39,943 bases of DNA from Myxococcales bacterium (GCA_004554395.1 SFMP01000207.1:1-39943); one strand, 5' to 3'. Shown: positions 14,464-23,585, counted from the first letter of the stretch. Notes: generated by a model from the sequence alone, not told the origin. Numbers and translations are program-made.

Positions 14464-16005
14464 CTATTGCGCCTGAATCGCCGTAATAATCACCGTATTG
14501 ACGATATCGGCAACCGTCGCACCACGGCTCAAGTCGTTGACAGGCTTCTTCAAACCTTGGAGGATCGGACCAATCGCAATCGCCCCCGAGGCGCGTTGAA
14601 CGGCCTTATAACCGATATTCCCAGCATTGAGCGTCGGGAACACGAAGACATTGGCATGACCGGCGACGGGGCTGTTGGGCAACTTCGTCTTCGCCACGGC
14701 TGGCACCACTGCCGCGTCGTACTGAATCGGACCTTCGACGGCCAATTCCGGATCCGCCGCACGAACCTTTTCCGTCGCTTCGCGAACTGCATCGACATCG
14801 GGACCCGACCCCGACGTCCCCGTCGAATACGAAAGCATCGCTACCTTCGGATCGAGACCAAAGGCTCGAGCCGTCTCGGCCGATGCCACCGCCACATCGC
14901 AAAGCTGATCCGTCGTCGGATTCGGAATCACGGCACAATCGCCATACAAATACACGCGATCCGCCATGCTCATCAAAAATACACCCGATACCGTCTTGAT
15001 CCCCGGTTTCGTCTTGACGAATTGGAGCGCCGGGCGAATCGTATCTGCCGTCGTCGTCGTCGCCCCAGAGACCATGCCATCGGCTCGCCCCTTATAGACC
15101 ATCATCGTTCCAAAAAACGTCTTGTCTTCCATGAGTTGCGCCGCCTTCTCCGGCGTCATCCCCTTGGCTTTGCGAAGCTCATAGAGCGTATTCGCATAAT
15201 CCCCGAAATTCGGATCCGTTTTCGGATCGACGATCTCGATATCGTCCGACAACGTCACACCGCATTCGCGCGCCGACGCCAAGACTTCGTCTTTCTTCCC
15301 GATGAGCACCAAGCGAACGAGATCTTGCTCGTGCAACTCCGCCGCCGCCTTGATCACGCGATCGAGCGTCCCCTCGGGCAATACGATCGTCTTCTTGTTT
15401 TGACGAGCTTTGGCATGCAAAAAGCGCATGAATTTCACCGGCGGAACGACATTCGACGAAGCCACGATGTCGTCGAACTTCAAATTGCGCTTCGGCGGCT
15501 GCAATACTGCAATCTTCTCTTCTGCCATCCGAGCGACCACAGCATCGTTACAACCCGATGCCACCGCATGGACGGCCAATCCCTGCTGCGCAAACACACC
15601 TATCGCCGTATGGATATCTTCGACGATCTCGTCGTCGCTCTTGTTATCGGCGCAAATCGCAGGCAAAACTGCTGCATCGATGTTTTTGGCGAGTTCGACG
15701 TTGAGATCATAGGCACAACGAAGCGCACCCGACGCCTTGATCGGACGAATCACGACGACATCCACTCCCTTGCCCGCTTCTTCGACTCGGTCGATGAGCA
15801 ACGATATGAGCTGATCGCGCTTGCCCTGCGCTATCCATTGCGCCGCCTGTCGCTCGCAAACCGAATTGCCACAAGCCTCTTCCTTACACGATGCGACGGG
15901 CGCCAATATCGCCGCCTTCTTGCCCTGTGACTCCAAGCCGCGCGCTATCGACTCGGCAATGCGCGGTGCGCACGTATCACAACTCATAATCAAAACCGAT
16001 TTCAT
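14464..16005 (-). CDS. pta: Phosphate acetyltransferase with shortened N-terminal domain
   Basis: 513 residues. Residues from about 190 onward are a complete PTA/PTB domain that interconverts acetyl-CoA and acetyl-phosphate: KTIVLPEGTLDRVIKAA, ADGMVSGATTTTADTIRPALQ, GDCAVIPNPTTDQL, LSYSTGTSGSGPDVD, GPIQYDAA, VFVFPTLNAGNIGYKAVQR and the GPILQGLKKPVNDLSRGAT ending. The first ~180 residues resemble the P-loop domain of long Pta proteins, but the loop is degenerate (MSCDTCAPRIAES) and the middle DRTGG domain is missing, so it is shorter than the ~700-residue E. coli enzyme. GAGGAG precedes the ATG by ten bases. ackA is not adjacent. The enzyme fits ATP production from acetyl-CoA in a fermenting anaerobe. 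Confidence 0.93.
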   Translation of the reverse strand: MKSVLIMSCDTCAPRIAESIARGLESQGKKAAILAPVASCKEEACGNSVCERQAAQWIAQGKRDQLISLLIDRVEEAGKGVDVVVIRPIKASGALRCAYDLNVELAKNIDAAVLPAICADNKSDDEIVEDIHTAIGVFAQQGLAVHAVASGCNDAVVARMAEEKIAVLQPPKRNLKFDDIVASSNVVPPVKFMRFLHAKARQNKKTIVLPEGTLDRVIKAAAELHEQDLVRLVLIGKKDEVLASARECGVTLSDDIEIVDPKTDPNFGDYANTLYELRKAKGMTPEKAAQLMEDKTFFGTMMVYKGRADGMVSGATTTTADTIRPALQFVKTKPGIKTVSGVFLMSMADRVYLYGDCAVIPNPTTDQLCDVAVASAETARAFGLDPKVAMLSYSTGTSGSGPDVDAVREATEKVRAADPELAVEGPIQYDAAVVPAVAKTKLPNSPVAGHANVFVFPTLNAGNIGYKAVQRASGAIAIGPILQGLKKPVNDLSRGATVADIVNTVIITAIQAQ

Positions 16006-16168
16006 CTCGATTGAACTCCTCTTTTAGTCAATTCGACCAGTTATCGCGCATCGACCAGCTCGGGCAACGCTTGCACACCCAAAACTCAAGCCAAATGCAC
16101 CAACACGCGCGCCAACACGTGCGCACGAAAAAACAATACAAAGGCGCAATTCCATCATTCGCTCCAAT

Positions 16169-16250
16169 GACTCAAACCAAAAGACTCAAACCAAAAGACT
16201 CAAATCAAAAGACTCAAATCAAACGATTCAAACCAAAAGACACAAACGAC
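16169..16250. repeat. 14-bp tandem repeat, about six copies
   Basis: Units of GACTCAAACCAAAA and close variants (C/T at one position, GATTC or GACAC in later units) repeat with a 14-bp period. They lie in the 364-bp space upstream of pta and downstream of hydE. Apart from this repeat I see no gene in that interval; the plus-strand frame across it is low-complexity translation of the repeat. Confidence 0.85.
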
Positions 16251-16369
16251 CGCTTCGAACGCATATCGCGCCCAAAACTCGCGCCAAACGCGCCTTCATA
16301 TACGCCTCTACAACGACAGATTAAAGACAATTCACGCCAAATCCGCCCCTGCCCCCTGCAAATATATGC

Positions 16370-17449
16370 CTATCGACGCGCCTCATACCCGTCGACTTGC
16401 GTATCGCCACGCGCCACGACCAAGTCGAAACCCGCCTTCTCGACGCGACGGCGCAAACACCCCACGCACTGAGCCGCCTCCTCGCCCATGCAAATCTTCC
16501 CATCGTAAAGCGTATACTTCTTCCGATACTCGACGGGCGAAAGATTCGGCATCACGACGTTTGCCCCCGCCTTGAGCCCGAGTTCTCGCCCATTCGGGTC
16601 GATCGTCCCTAGCGCCGTCGTCGACGGTATCAACGCCTTGGGGAACATCAACCGCAATATCGCCACCAAATTGAGCGTCCGCTTCAAACTCCCCGCAGGC
16701 TCATCGCAAAACGGCGTTTCACGATGCGGAATAAACGGACCTATCCCTATCATCGCAGGCCCCAACGCCTGCAAAAACCGCAAATCTTCGACGAGATAGT
16801 CGACCGTCTGCCCCGGCGAACCCACCATAAACCCCGAACCCACCTGAAACCCTATCGATTTCAAGTCGAAAAGACACGCCTTCCGATGCGCCAAACTCAA
16901 CGACGACGGATGCAAACGCGCATAATGCTCCGCATTCGCCGTCTCATGCCGCAACAAATACCTATCCGCACCCGCCGCAAAAAGCGCCTCATACGACGCA
17001 TGACTACGCTCACCAATCGATAGCGTTATCGCACAATCCCCATGCATCGCCTTGATATCGCGTATCAACGCACACAACTCGTCGTCCTTAAACGACAAAT
17101 CCTCCCCGCCCTGCAACACAAACGTCCGAAACCCGAGCTCATACCCCACGCGACAACACGTCAAAATCTCGTCGTGCGTCAGTCGATACCGCTCAACACA
17201 CCGATTGCTCGCTCGAATTCCGCAATAATAACAATCATTTCTGCAATAATTCGTAAATTCTATCAGTCCGCGCTTATACACGTCGCGGCCATACCACTGC
17301 TGCCGACGCCTCTGCGCATGCGCAAAAAGCGCCTCCGCCACGTCGCCATCGGCATCTATCAACCATTTCAGCCTCTCGTCGTCCAAGTCTCCCGTCTCAT
17401 ACAAGGTCACTACGGCATCGCATAAAGCTTCAGAATGGGGCTTTGTCAT
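16370..17449 (-). CDS. hydE: [FeFe]-hydrogenase H-cluster maturase HydE (radical SAM)
   Basis: 359 residues. The radical-SAM cluster motif is C69-x3-C73-x2-C76 in NYCRNDCYYCG. Other HydE-like segments are GFRTFVLQGGED, TLSIGERSHASYEALFAAGADRYLLRHETAN, QVGSGFMVGSPGQT, MIGIGPFIPHRETPF and TALGTIDPNGRELGLKAGANVVMPNLSP. HydE acts with HydF and HydG in building the organometallic diiron site of [FeFe]-hydrogenase; here it stands alone, with no hydF, hydG or hydA in the window. The ATG at 17449 has GAGG six to seven bases before it; the longer frame to 17551 adds an unrelated Arg/Cys-rich extension. The gene implies hydrogen metabolism and an anaerobic life style. Confidence 0.9.
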   Translation of the reverse strand: MTKPHSEALCDAVVTLYETGDLDDERLKWLIDADGDVAEALFAHAQRRRQQWYGRDVYKRGLIEFTNYCRNDCYYCGIRASNRCVERYRLTHDEILTCCRVGYELGFRTFVLQGGEDLSFKDDELCALIRDIKAMHGDCAITLSIGERSHASYEALFAAGADRYLLRHETANAEHYARLHPSSLSLAHRKACLFDLKSIGFQVGSGFMVGSPGQTVDYLVEDLRFLQALGPAMIGIGPFIPHRETPFCDEPAGSLKRTLNLVAILRLMFPKALIPSTTALGTIDPNGRELGLKAGANVVMPNLSPVEYRKKYTLYDGKICMGEEAAQCVGCLRRRVEKAGFDLVVARGDTQVDGYEARR

Positions 17450-17682
17450 CTTTTGCCTCGGGGCTATCTCAATCGCGTATGAACCCACTCGGGCACTCAA
17501 TCGCGTATGAGTTCGTCTATCCACCAGTAGCCGACAGACCGCACAACGCATACGTCTGCGCCACCGCCCGCCATCTTAATCACCCTCCCCCGCAGAACAC
17601 TACAAAAATGCGCCTTTTTTCTCTTTTTGCGCCGGCTATGTGCTCGCCACTTCGTGCCTTGCGCGCATACGCCCGTCGCTGC

Positions 17683-17898
17683 CGCCCTATTTCGCTAGCG
17701 CTCAATACGGGCTCTGAACGCCCTATTTCGCTGGCGCTCAATACGGGCTCTGAACGCCCTATTTCGCTGGCGCTCAATACGGGCTCTGGACGCCCTATTT
17801 CGCTGGCGCTCAATACGGGCTCTGAACGCCCTATTTCGCTGGCGCTCAATACGGGCTCTGAACGCCCTATTTCGCTGGCGCTCAATACGGGCTCTGGG
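17683..17898. repeat. Tandem array: six copies of a 36-bp palindromic unit
   Basis: Units start at 17683, 17719, 17755, 17791, 17827 and 17863. The unit is CGCCCTATTTCGCTGGCGCT + CAATACGGGCTCTGAA with only single-base differences between copies. Each can fold as GCCC-TATT-...-AATA-C-GGGC, the same bulged hairpin as at 9072-9176 and 30287-30400. Because 36 is divisible by three, frames stay open on both strands (plus strand: a 12-residue repeat RPISLALNTGSE), but the flanking sequence is not protein-like. The array is itself flanked by two copies of GGCTATGTGCTCG...CGCGCATACGCCCG (17634-17675 and 17901-17935). It occupies the 689-bp space between the divergent hydE and 18139 genes. Confidence 0.9.
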
Positions 17899-17939
17899 CT
17901 GGCTATGTGCTCGTTTCACTCCGCGCATACGCCCGCCCC

Positions 17940-17972
17940 GTTGCGCTATTGCCATAGGGCAATACGCGCAAC
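17940..17972. repeat. Single bulged-hairpin element
   Basis: GTTGCGC-TATT-GCC-ATAG-GGC-AATA-C-GCGCAAC: perfect outer and inner stems with one extra C after AATA. It is a clean single copy of the dispersed family, just right of the 36-bp array. Confidence 0.8.
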
Positions 17973-18044
17973 ACATTGATATGAAATAAAAAGCCATATC
18001 CACACCAATTTACCAAAACTCAATCAAAAGTCTGATATCAATTG

Positions 18045-18073
18045 TAGACAAAAGACGACAAAACAGTTAAAAT
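18045..18073 (+). promoter_or_regulatory. Promoter of the large surface lipoprotein gene
   Basis: TAGACA (18045-18050), a 17-base spacer and TAAAAT (18068-18073) lie 66 bp before the start codon, in a locally AT-rich stretch. Confidence 0.65.
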
Positions 18074-18138
18074 GCGAAAAATTGGCGACGTTCAGAGCTA
18101 AACCGCAAAATTTAGTCACTTAAACGACGGAGGAAACG

Positions 18139-21100
18139 ATGGAACGGAAAGTTTTATGGCTATTGGCATCTCTCTCTGCATTCGCGATGGCATCGTGCGA
18201 CGACACTGCGATCTCGGTTCCTGGCGAAAACAACGGAACTGTCGAAGACAACGACAACAAATGCACCGACAAATGTAGCGCTAACGCTTGGAAATGCACC
18301 ACAAAAGGCTACCAAGTCTGCACCAAAAAAGACGGTTGCTTCGATTGGGGCGAACCCGAACAATGCCCCGACGACACCAAATGCGACGCTCAAAAGCGCG
18401 AATGCGTCAAACAGTCTGGCTCTACCGAAGGCCCAACTCCTCCCCCCGCCGTCTGCAACGACGTATGCAAAAGTGGCGATAAAAAATGCGACGGCGATGC
18501 CATCACCATCTGCGAACAAGACGACGACAATTGCTGGGGTTGGAGCAAGCCCAAATCATGTGGCATAAATCAAATATGCGATAAGCAAAACAATGAATGC
18601 GTCGAAGGATGCAACGACGCATGCCCCGGCGAAGGGAAAAAGAAATGCAACGGCGCTCGCATTCAAACGTGCCAAGCCGACGAAACGACGGGTTGCCTAG
18701 TTTGGAGCAGTCCCGAATCTTGCGATTCTAATCAACACTGCGACTCGGCAACGAACACTTGCGTCGACGGTTGCGTCGACGAATGCCAAAAAGAAGGCGA
18801 CACCGAATGCGTCGACGATGGCTACCGCGTATGCGGTCAATTCGACGACGATTCGTGCCTAGAATACGGCGAAATCACCGGTTGCGGCACAAACGCCACG
18901 TGCAACCCGGCGACGAACAAATGCGAACAAGGCTGTGACGACGACTGCGCAGATGGCGCAATCGCATGCAACGACTCAAACACCGAAGTCGTCATCTGCA
19001 AACGAAACACGACGACCAATTGCCTCGAATACGTCACGCAAACGACATGCAACGACGGTGAGATTTGCAATGACGACGCCGAAGCTCAATGCGTCGATAA
19101 CCCCACCGAAATCACCAAAAATTGCGAACCCGGCGAAATCCGATGTAGCAACGACACCAAATCAACCGAAAAATGCATCGCCGACGCAAACGGAAACCAC
19201 TGGGATTCGACGCCGTGCCCTGAAAACGAGTTTTGCACAAACAATACGTGTTCAAAGACGTGCACCGATGCTTGCCAAGAAGGCGCAAAACAGTGTTCTG
19301 CCAAAGGCATTCCGCAAATTTGCAAAAAAGCACAATCTGGCTGCACCGTTTGGCAAAACGAAGCCGCTTGCGGCACGGCAAAAGGCTGCGTCAACGGCAC
19401 TTGTCAATACTACTGTGGCAACGATTGCGAACCATGGTCTATCGTCGTCTTGCCCGACACACAAAATTACACACGCTACAGCTCGGTAACAGAAACGACC
19501 TACCACAAACAAATGCAGTGGATCGTCAAAAACAAAAATACGAAGACGATCCCCAACCTCAAAATGGTCCTCCACATGGGCGACATTACAAACGACAACA
19601 CCGATGTCCAATGGAAGATCGCCAAACAAGCCCACGATATATTGAAAAAAGCCAATATCCCATTCGCCGTCGTCAACGGAAACCACGACTATCGCGTCAA
19701 GGGCGGCCTCGGATCGCGTAGTACCTCAAAATTCGAAACTTATTTCCCCGAATCCTATCTCAAAACGATCAAAGGCTACGGCGGCATCTATGCCAAACAC
19801 AATACCTATTACAATTTCAAAGCTGGCAACCAAGAATACATCGTTCTCAATCTCGAATACTATCCGCGCCAACAAACGCTCTGTTGGGCCAACAGCCTGC
19901 TCCAAAAGCCCGAAAACGCCAATAAAAAGATAATCATGGCGACACACGCCAACATTGGCCGTAAAGATGATAAAACTAAAATCCCGAACTATACAGGGCA
20001 CAGCAAACTCGAATTCGTCCCCAATGGTGCCAAAGGGCAAGAAGTTTGGCATTACTTCACACGACGCCACTCCAACATGCTCATGGCGCTAAGCGGTCAC
20101 GTCGGTGGTTCCGAACGCCGCGAAGATAAAGGCCTCAACGGAAATATCGTCGAACAAATCCTCACCGACTACCAATTCGATGCCCCATGCGCTCAAGATA
20201 AACTCAGCCAATGCACGGCCAAGAATTATTGCGCACACAATACAGGTGCCGGCAACGGATGGCTACGCATACTCACGTTCGATCCCAAGACGAACAAAGT
20301 CAAAGTCACCACCAAAAGCGTCATCAGTGGAAGCAAGAGCACGTTCTCTAAAGAAGGCAAAGACCAACTCTTCTGCACCGGTTATTACAATGCAAAACCG
20401 AGCCATGCCGACCATCAATACGAATTTACGCTTGATTTCACTACTCCGAGCAAAAACACCTACAAAGACGCCGGCGATTGGCGATTCGCACGCCGTACCA
20501 TCAACCACAATGGCACGGGCGATCAGATCAATTCAAATGTCGCCGCTATGCCAAACGGGCGATTCGTCGTCGTTTGGGAAGACGATTCGAGCAAAGACGA
20601 CGATAAAGGCGATAAGAAAAACCACGACATCTACGCACGCATCATGAACCCCGGCGGCTGCAATCTCTCGGGCAATAACGAAATCATCGTCAACGCCGGT
20701 AAAACACAAGGGAATCAATCCGATCCCGATGTCGCCGCCGATAAAGACGGCAACTTCGTCGTCGTATGGACCGACGACAACGCCAACAAGGGCACGACGC
20801 AAATCTTTATGCGTGGATTCGACGCCAGCGGAAAACCGCGATTCGACATCAAAACCGTCAACCAAAAATCCGACAACAGTAAATACCAAGCTCGCGTCGC
20901 CATGGCCCCCGACGGAAAATTCGTCGTCTCGTGGACCGATAAACGCTCGGGCAATAACACGCCACAAATCTGGGTTCGCGGATTTAATGCCGACGGTTCA
21001 CAAGCATTTGCCGAACGCGCCGTCGCCGATAAAGCCGCTGGCACGCGCATCAAATCCGACGTCTTCATCGACAATCAACACCGATTTATCGTCGCTTGGG

Positions 21101-21654
21101 AAGACGACTCCGACGCCAATGGCTCTACGCAGTCGAAATTCCGACTCTTCAATGCCGACGGTACACCGCGCTCGAATGCTATCACTGCCAATACCGTCTC
21201 TACGGGCGACCAAAACGGACCATCGATCAGCGGTAAACCCGATGGCTCGAAATTCATCATCTCGTGGACAAATATCGAATCGAAAAACGCCACGTCCTAC
21301 ACGATCATGGCGCGAACATTCGACGCAGACGGCAAACAAGTCAATGCCGATTTCAAAGTTTCAAAGGCAAATGCCAAAAATCAAAATTCACAAGTTTGTA
21401 TGAATGCCAATGGCAACGCCATGATCGCTTGGTATGAACCAGGCCTAAAGAACGTCATGTATCGAAAATTCGTCGACGGTAAACTCTCAAACGAGCCAAC
21501 GCGAGTCAATCAACCCGATAACGCCCAAAAAGGCCGATCGTATCAACCTGCTATCGCTTGCGTCCCCAATTCAAAGTATACAATCATCACATACTCCGAC
21601 GACGCCGACAACAATGGCTACAACGAAATCTATGCCACGGGTCTCACCCTATAA
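18139..21654 (+). CDS. Large surface lipoprotein: Cys-rich repeats, calcineurin-like phosphoesterase, propeller-like repeats
   Basis: 1171 residues. The lipoprotein signal MERKVLWLLASLSAFAMASC has C20 as the lipid site; GGAGG lies five bases before the ATG. Residues ~30-430 hold about eight Cys-rich repeats of the type C-x3-C...C-x(n)-C...W...C-x5-C...C, common in myxobacterial surface proteins. A metallophosphoesterase domain spans ~430-760: VVLPDTQNYT (~435), HMGDITND (~480), VNGNHDYR (~513), IMATHANIG, LSGHVGG (~652), matching the D-x-Q/H, GDxxx, GNHD and GHxH-like metal motifs. From ~790 six repeats of the form VAxxxDGxFVVVWxD...IxxRxFxxDG form a probable beta-propeller. It would be anchored outside and could cleave phosphoesters. 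It is a single-gene unit. Confidence 0.88.
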   Translation: MERKVLWLLASLSAFAMASCDDTAISVPGENNGTVEDNDNKCTDKCSANAWKCTTKGYQVCTKKDGCFDWGEPEQCPDDTKCDAQKRECVKQSGSTEGPTPPPAVCNDVCKSGDKKCDGDAITICEQDDDNCWGWSKPKSCGINQICDKQNNECVEGCNDACPGEGKKKCNGARIQTCQADETTGCLVWSSPESCDSNQHCDSATNTCVDGCVDECQKEGDTECVDDGYRVCGQFDDDSCLEYGEITGCGTNATCNPATNKCEQGCDDDCADGAIACNDSNTEVVICKRNTTTNCLEYVTQTTCNDGEICNDDAEAQCVDNPTEITKNCEPGEIRCSNDTKSTEKCIADANGNHWDSTPCPENEFCTNNTCSKTCTDACQEGAKQCSAKGIPQICKKAQSGCTVWQNEAACGTAKGCVNGTCQYYCGNDCEPWSIVVLPDTQNYTRYSSVTETTYHKQMQWIVKNKNTKTIPNLKMVLHMGDITNDNTDVQWKIAKQAHDILKKANIPFAVVNGNHDYRVKGGLGSRSTSKFETYFPESYLKTIKGYGGIYAKHNTYYNFKAGNQEYIVLNLEYYPRQQTLCWANSLLQKPENANKKIIMATHANIGRKDDKTKIPNYTGHSKLEFVPNGAKGQEVWHYFTRRHSNMLMALSGHVGGSERREDKGLNGNIVEQILTDYQFDAPCAQDKLSQCTAKNYCAHNTGAGNGWLRILTFDPKTNKVKVTTKSVISGSKSTFSKEGKDQLFCTGYYNAKPSHADHQYEFTLDFTTPSKNTYKDAGDWRFARRTINHNGTGDQINSNVAAMPNGRFVVVWEDDSSKDDDKGDKKNHDIYARIMNPGGCNLSGNNEIIVNAGKTQGNQSDPDVAADKDGNFVVVWTDDNANKGTTQIFMRGFDASGKPRFDIKTVNQKSDNSKYQARVAMAPDGKFVVSWTDKRSGNNTPQIWVRGFNADGSQAFAERAVADKAAGTRIKSDVFIDNQHRFIVAWEDDSDANGSTQSKFRLFNADGTPRSNAITANTVSTGDQNGPSISGKPDGSKFIISWTNIESKNATSYTIMARTFDADGKQVNADFKVSKANAKNQNSQVCMNANGNAMIAWYEPGLKNVMYRKFVDGKLSNEPTRVNQPDNAQKGRSYQPAIACVPNSKYTIITYSDDADNNGYNEIYATGLTL

Positions 21655-21672
21655 AAGTATACATAACCCCAA

Positions 21673-21739
21673 CGCTAGCGGCTATGGGCCGCTAGCGCAC
21701 ATCACCCCGTACATCGTAGCTAGCGGCTAGATGTACGGG
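21673..21739. terminator. Two strong hairpins between convergent genes
   Basis: First hairpin 21673-21697: CGCTAGCGGC-TATGG-GCCGCTAGCG, ten perfect pairs. Second hairpin 21706-21739: CCCGTACATC and GATGTACGGG, ten perfect pairs around a 14-base loop that itself contains TAGCTAGC. They sit between the lipoprotein stop and the end of thrS and can stop transcription from both sides, though neither has a T tract. Confidence 0.7.
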
Positions 21740-21752
21740 AATGCTCAAGGAT

Positions 21753-23585
21753 CTAGTAATCGCGCTCCTCGGCGTCCACATCCTCGGCATGGATGAACTG
21801 ATCGATATCGAGTTTCTTGATATTGACATCGAGCGTGCGGTTATCGATCACCTTGCGAACTTCTGCCTTGAGATCTTCGGGCGTCATCACGCCGCGTTCG
21901 CCATCTTTATACGTGCGAACGTTGACTTGGCGATTGTCGACTTCTTTTTGACCGACGACGATCATGTAAGGCGTCTTTTGCATCTCAGCTTGGCGAATCT
22001 TGTACCCGATCTTTTCGCTACGATCGTCGAGATAGGTGCGAATACCCGCCGCCTCGAATTCATCGGCGAGCGATTTACAATAGGGCACAAACGCATCGGT
22101 GATGGGCAAAAAGGCAACCTGAACCGGCGCCAACCACGTGGGAAACACGCCCGCCAAGTGCTCGATGAGTATCCCGATGAAGCGTTCATAAGAACCAAAA
22201 ATGGCGCGATGAATGACGACAGGGCGAGCCACTGAGTTGTCGGCCGTGACGTATTCGAGCTGGAATCGTTCGGGCAATTGGAAGTCGAGCTGGATCGTCG
22301 CACATTGAATCTGACGCCCCAGCGAGTCGGTCAAAGCAATGTCGATCTTCGGGCCGTAGAATGCGCCATCTTTCGGCTTGAGATTGTAATCGATGTGATT
22401 GTCGTTGAGCGCATTCGCGAGCGCTTCCTCGGCCTTGTCCCAAAGCGCCGGATCCCCCATGAAATCATCCGGACGCGTCGAAAGATAGAACTTATACGAA
22501 AGATCGAAGAGCTCATAATGGTTCGCGATGAGGCGGATCAATTTGCTAATCTCGTCTTCGATTTGTTCGGGCGCGACGAACAAGTGTGCATCGTCTTGCA
22601 TGAACTGTCGAACGCGCGTCAACCCCGACAACGCCCCAGAAAGCTCATTGCGGTGCAAAACTTGGCGCTCGGCAACGCGCATCGGCAATTCGCGATAGCT
22701 ATGTTTGTGCTGTTTGAAGAACAACATCGTATCGGGGCAGTTCATCGGCTTGAGGCACATCGTGCGATCGTCGACATCGAGCTTAAACATCGCATCTTGA
22801 TAGTGATCCCAGTGCCCGCTCGTGCGATACAAATCGGCATCGTACATAATCGGGTTAAATATCTCGATATAGCCCTGTGCGCGCTGAACTTCGGTCCAAT
22901 AGTTGTGCAATTCGCGATAGACCGTATAGCCCTTGGGTTGCCAAAAAATCGCGCCCGGCGCATACGGATGCATGAAGAACAAATCGAGCTCTTTCCCCAA
23001 TTTGCGGTGATCGCGCTTCTTCGCCTCTTCTTGAATTGCCAAGAAGGCTTCGAGCTCGTTTTTCGTCGGCCACACCGTTCCATAGATGCGCTGAAGCATC
23101 GGGCGCGTCGCATCGCCGCGCCAATAGGCGCCTGCAACGCTCGTCAATTTGAAGTGCTTGCATTCGCCCGTGCGACGCACGTGCGGGCCGGCACACAAAT
23201 CCGTAAAATCGCCCTGTTTGTAAATCGAAACATCTTCGTCGGCTATCTTATCGATGAGTTCGAGTTTATAGGGCTGATCGGCAAAAAAGACGCGCGCTTC
23301 GTCTTTCGTCATCGCGCTATGTTCAAAAGGCACGTTCGACTTGACGATTTCTTTCATCTTCGCCGAAATCGCCTCCAAATCGGCATCGGTCAACGGACGC
23401 GGAAGATCGAAATCGTAATAAAATCCATCGGCTATCGACGGACCTATCGCAAATTTGACCTCGGGGAATAACATCCGAACGGCTTGAGCCATGATATGGC
23501 TCGTCGAATGACGCATTCGCGCCAATTTCTCGCGTCTTTGCGACTCGGGCGACTCTTGAGCGGCTTGCGCGCAGTGTTCACACAT
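21753..23585 (-). CDS. thrS: Threonyl-tRNA synthetase lacking the N-terminal TGS domain
   Basis: 610-residue class II aminoacyl-tRNA synthetase that charges tRNA-Thr. It begins directly with the editing (N2/SAD) domain: H26-STSH30 in RMRHSTSHIMAQAVRMLFP, and the second metal motif in DLCAGPHV. The catalytic core contains MNCPDTM, HRNELSGALSGLTRVRQF (motif 2), QDDAHLF and RPVVIHRAIFGSYERF (motif 3). The C-terminal anticodon-binding domain is complete (FLPITDAFVPYCKSLAD onward). The usual ~60-residue TGS (N1) domain is absent: only MCEHCAQAAQESPESQRREK precedes the editing domain, and no upstream start can supply one. It follows the small basic protein gene (23678) on the minus strand, with a terminator between that could serve as an attenuator. 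Confidence 0.95.
   Translation of the reverse strand: MCEHCAQAAQESPESQRREKLARMRHSTSHIMAQAVRMLFPEVKFAIGPSIADGFYYDFDLPRPLTDADLEAISAKMKEIVKSNVPFEHSAMTKDEARVFFADQPYKLELIDKIADEDVSIYKQGDFTDLCAGPHVRRTGECKHFKLTSVAGAYWRGDATRPMLQRIYGTVWPTKNELEAFLAIQEEAKKRDHRKLGKELDLFFMHPYAPGAIFWQPKGYTVYRELHNYWTEVQRAQGYIEIFNPIMYDADLYRTSGHWDHYQDAMFKLDVDDRTMCLKPMNCPDTMLFFKQHKHSYRELPMRVAERQVLHRNELSGALSGLTRVRQFMQDDAHLFVAPEQIEDEISKLIRLIANHYELFDLSYKFYLSTRPDDFMGDPALWDKAEEALANALNDNHIDYNLKPKDGAFYGPKIDIALTDSLGRQIQCATIQLDFQLPERFQLEYVTADNSVARPVVIHRAIFGSYERFIGILIEHLAGVFPTWLAPVQVAFLPITDAFVPYCKSLADEFEAAGIRTYLDDRSEKIGYKIRQAEMQKTPYMIVVGQKEVDNRQVNVRTYKDGERGVMTPEDLKAEVRKVIDNRTLDVNIKKLDIDQFIHAEDVDAEERDY

Noticed and set aside
14266..15930. 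554-residue Arg-rich frame antisense to pta
   Set aside because: Composition (Arg/His/Ile-rich, no motifs) is typical of an antisense shadow; it would also run through the TPP promoter region.
16011..16472. 153-residue plus-strand frame over the 14-bp repeat
   Set aside because: It is translation of a simple repeat plus antisense hydE; no signals for translation.
17683..17898. CRISPR array
   Set aside because: Units are directly adjacent with no spacers, and no cas gene is present.
17443..17979. 178-residue plus-strand frame with six RPISLALNTGSE repeats
   Set aside because: No ribosome-binding site, it begins inside the hydE start region, and both strands are open across the same repeat; better explained as a non-coding tandem repeat.
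22278..23471. 397-residue frame antisense to thrS
   Set aside because: Lies wholly within thrS and shows no domain; a shadow frame.
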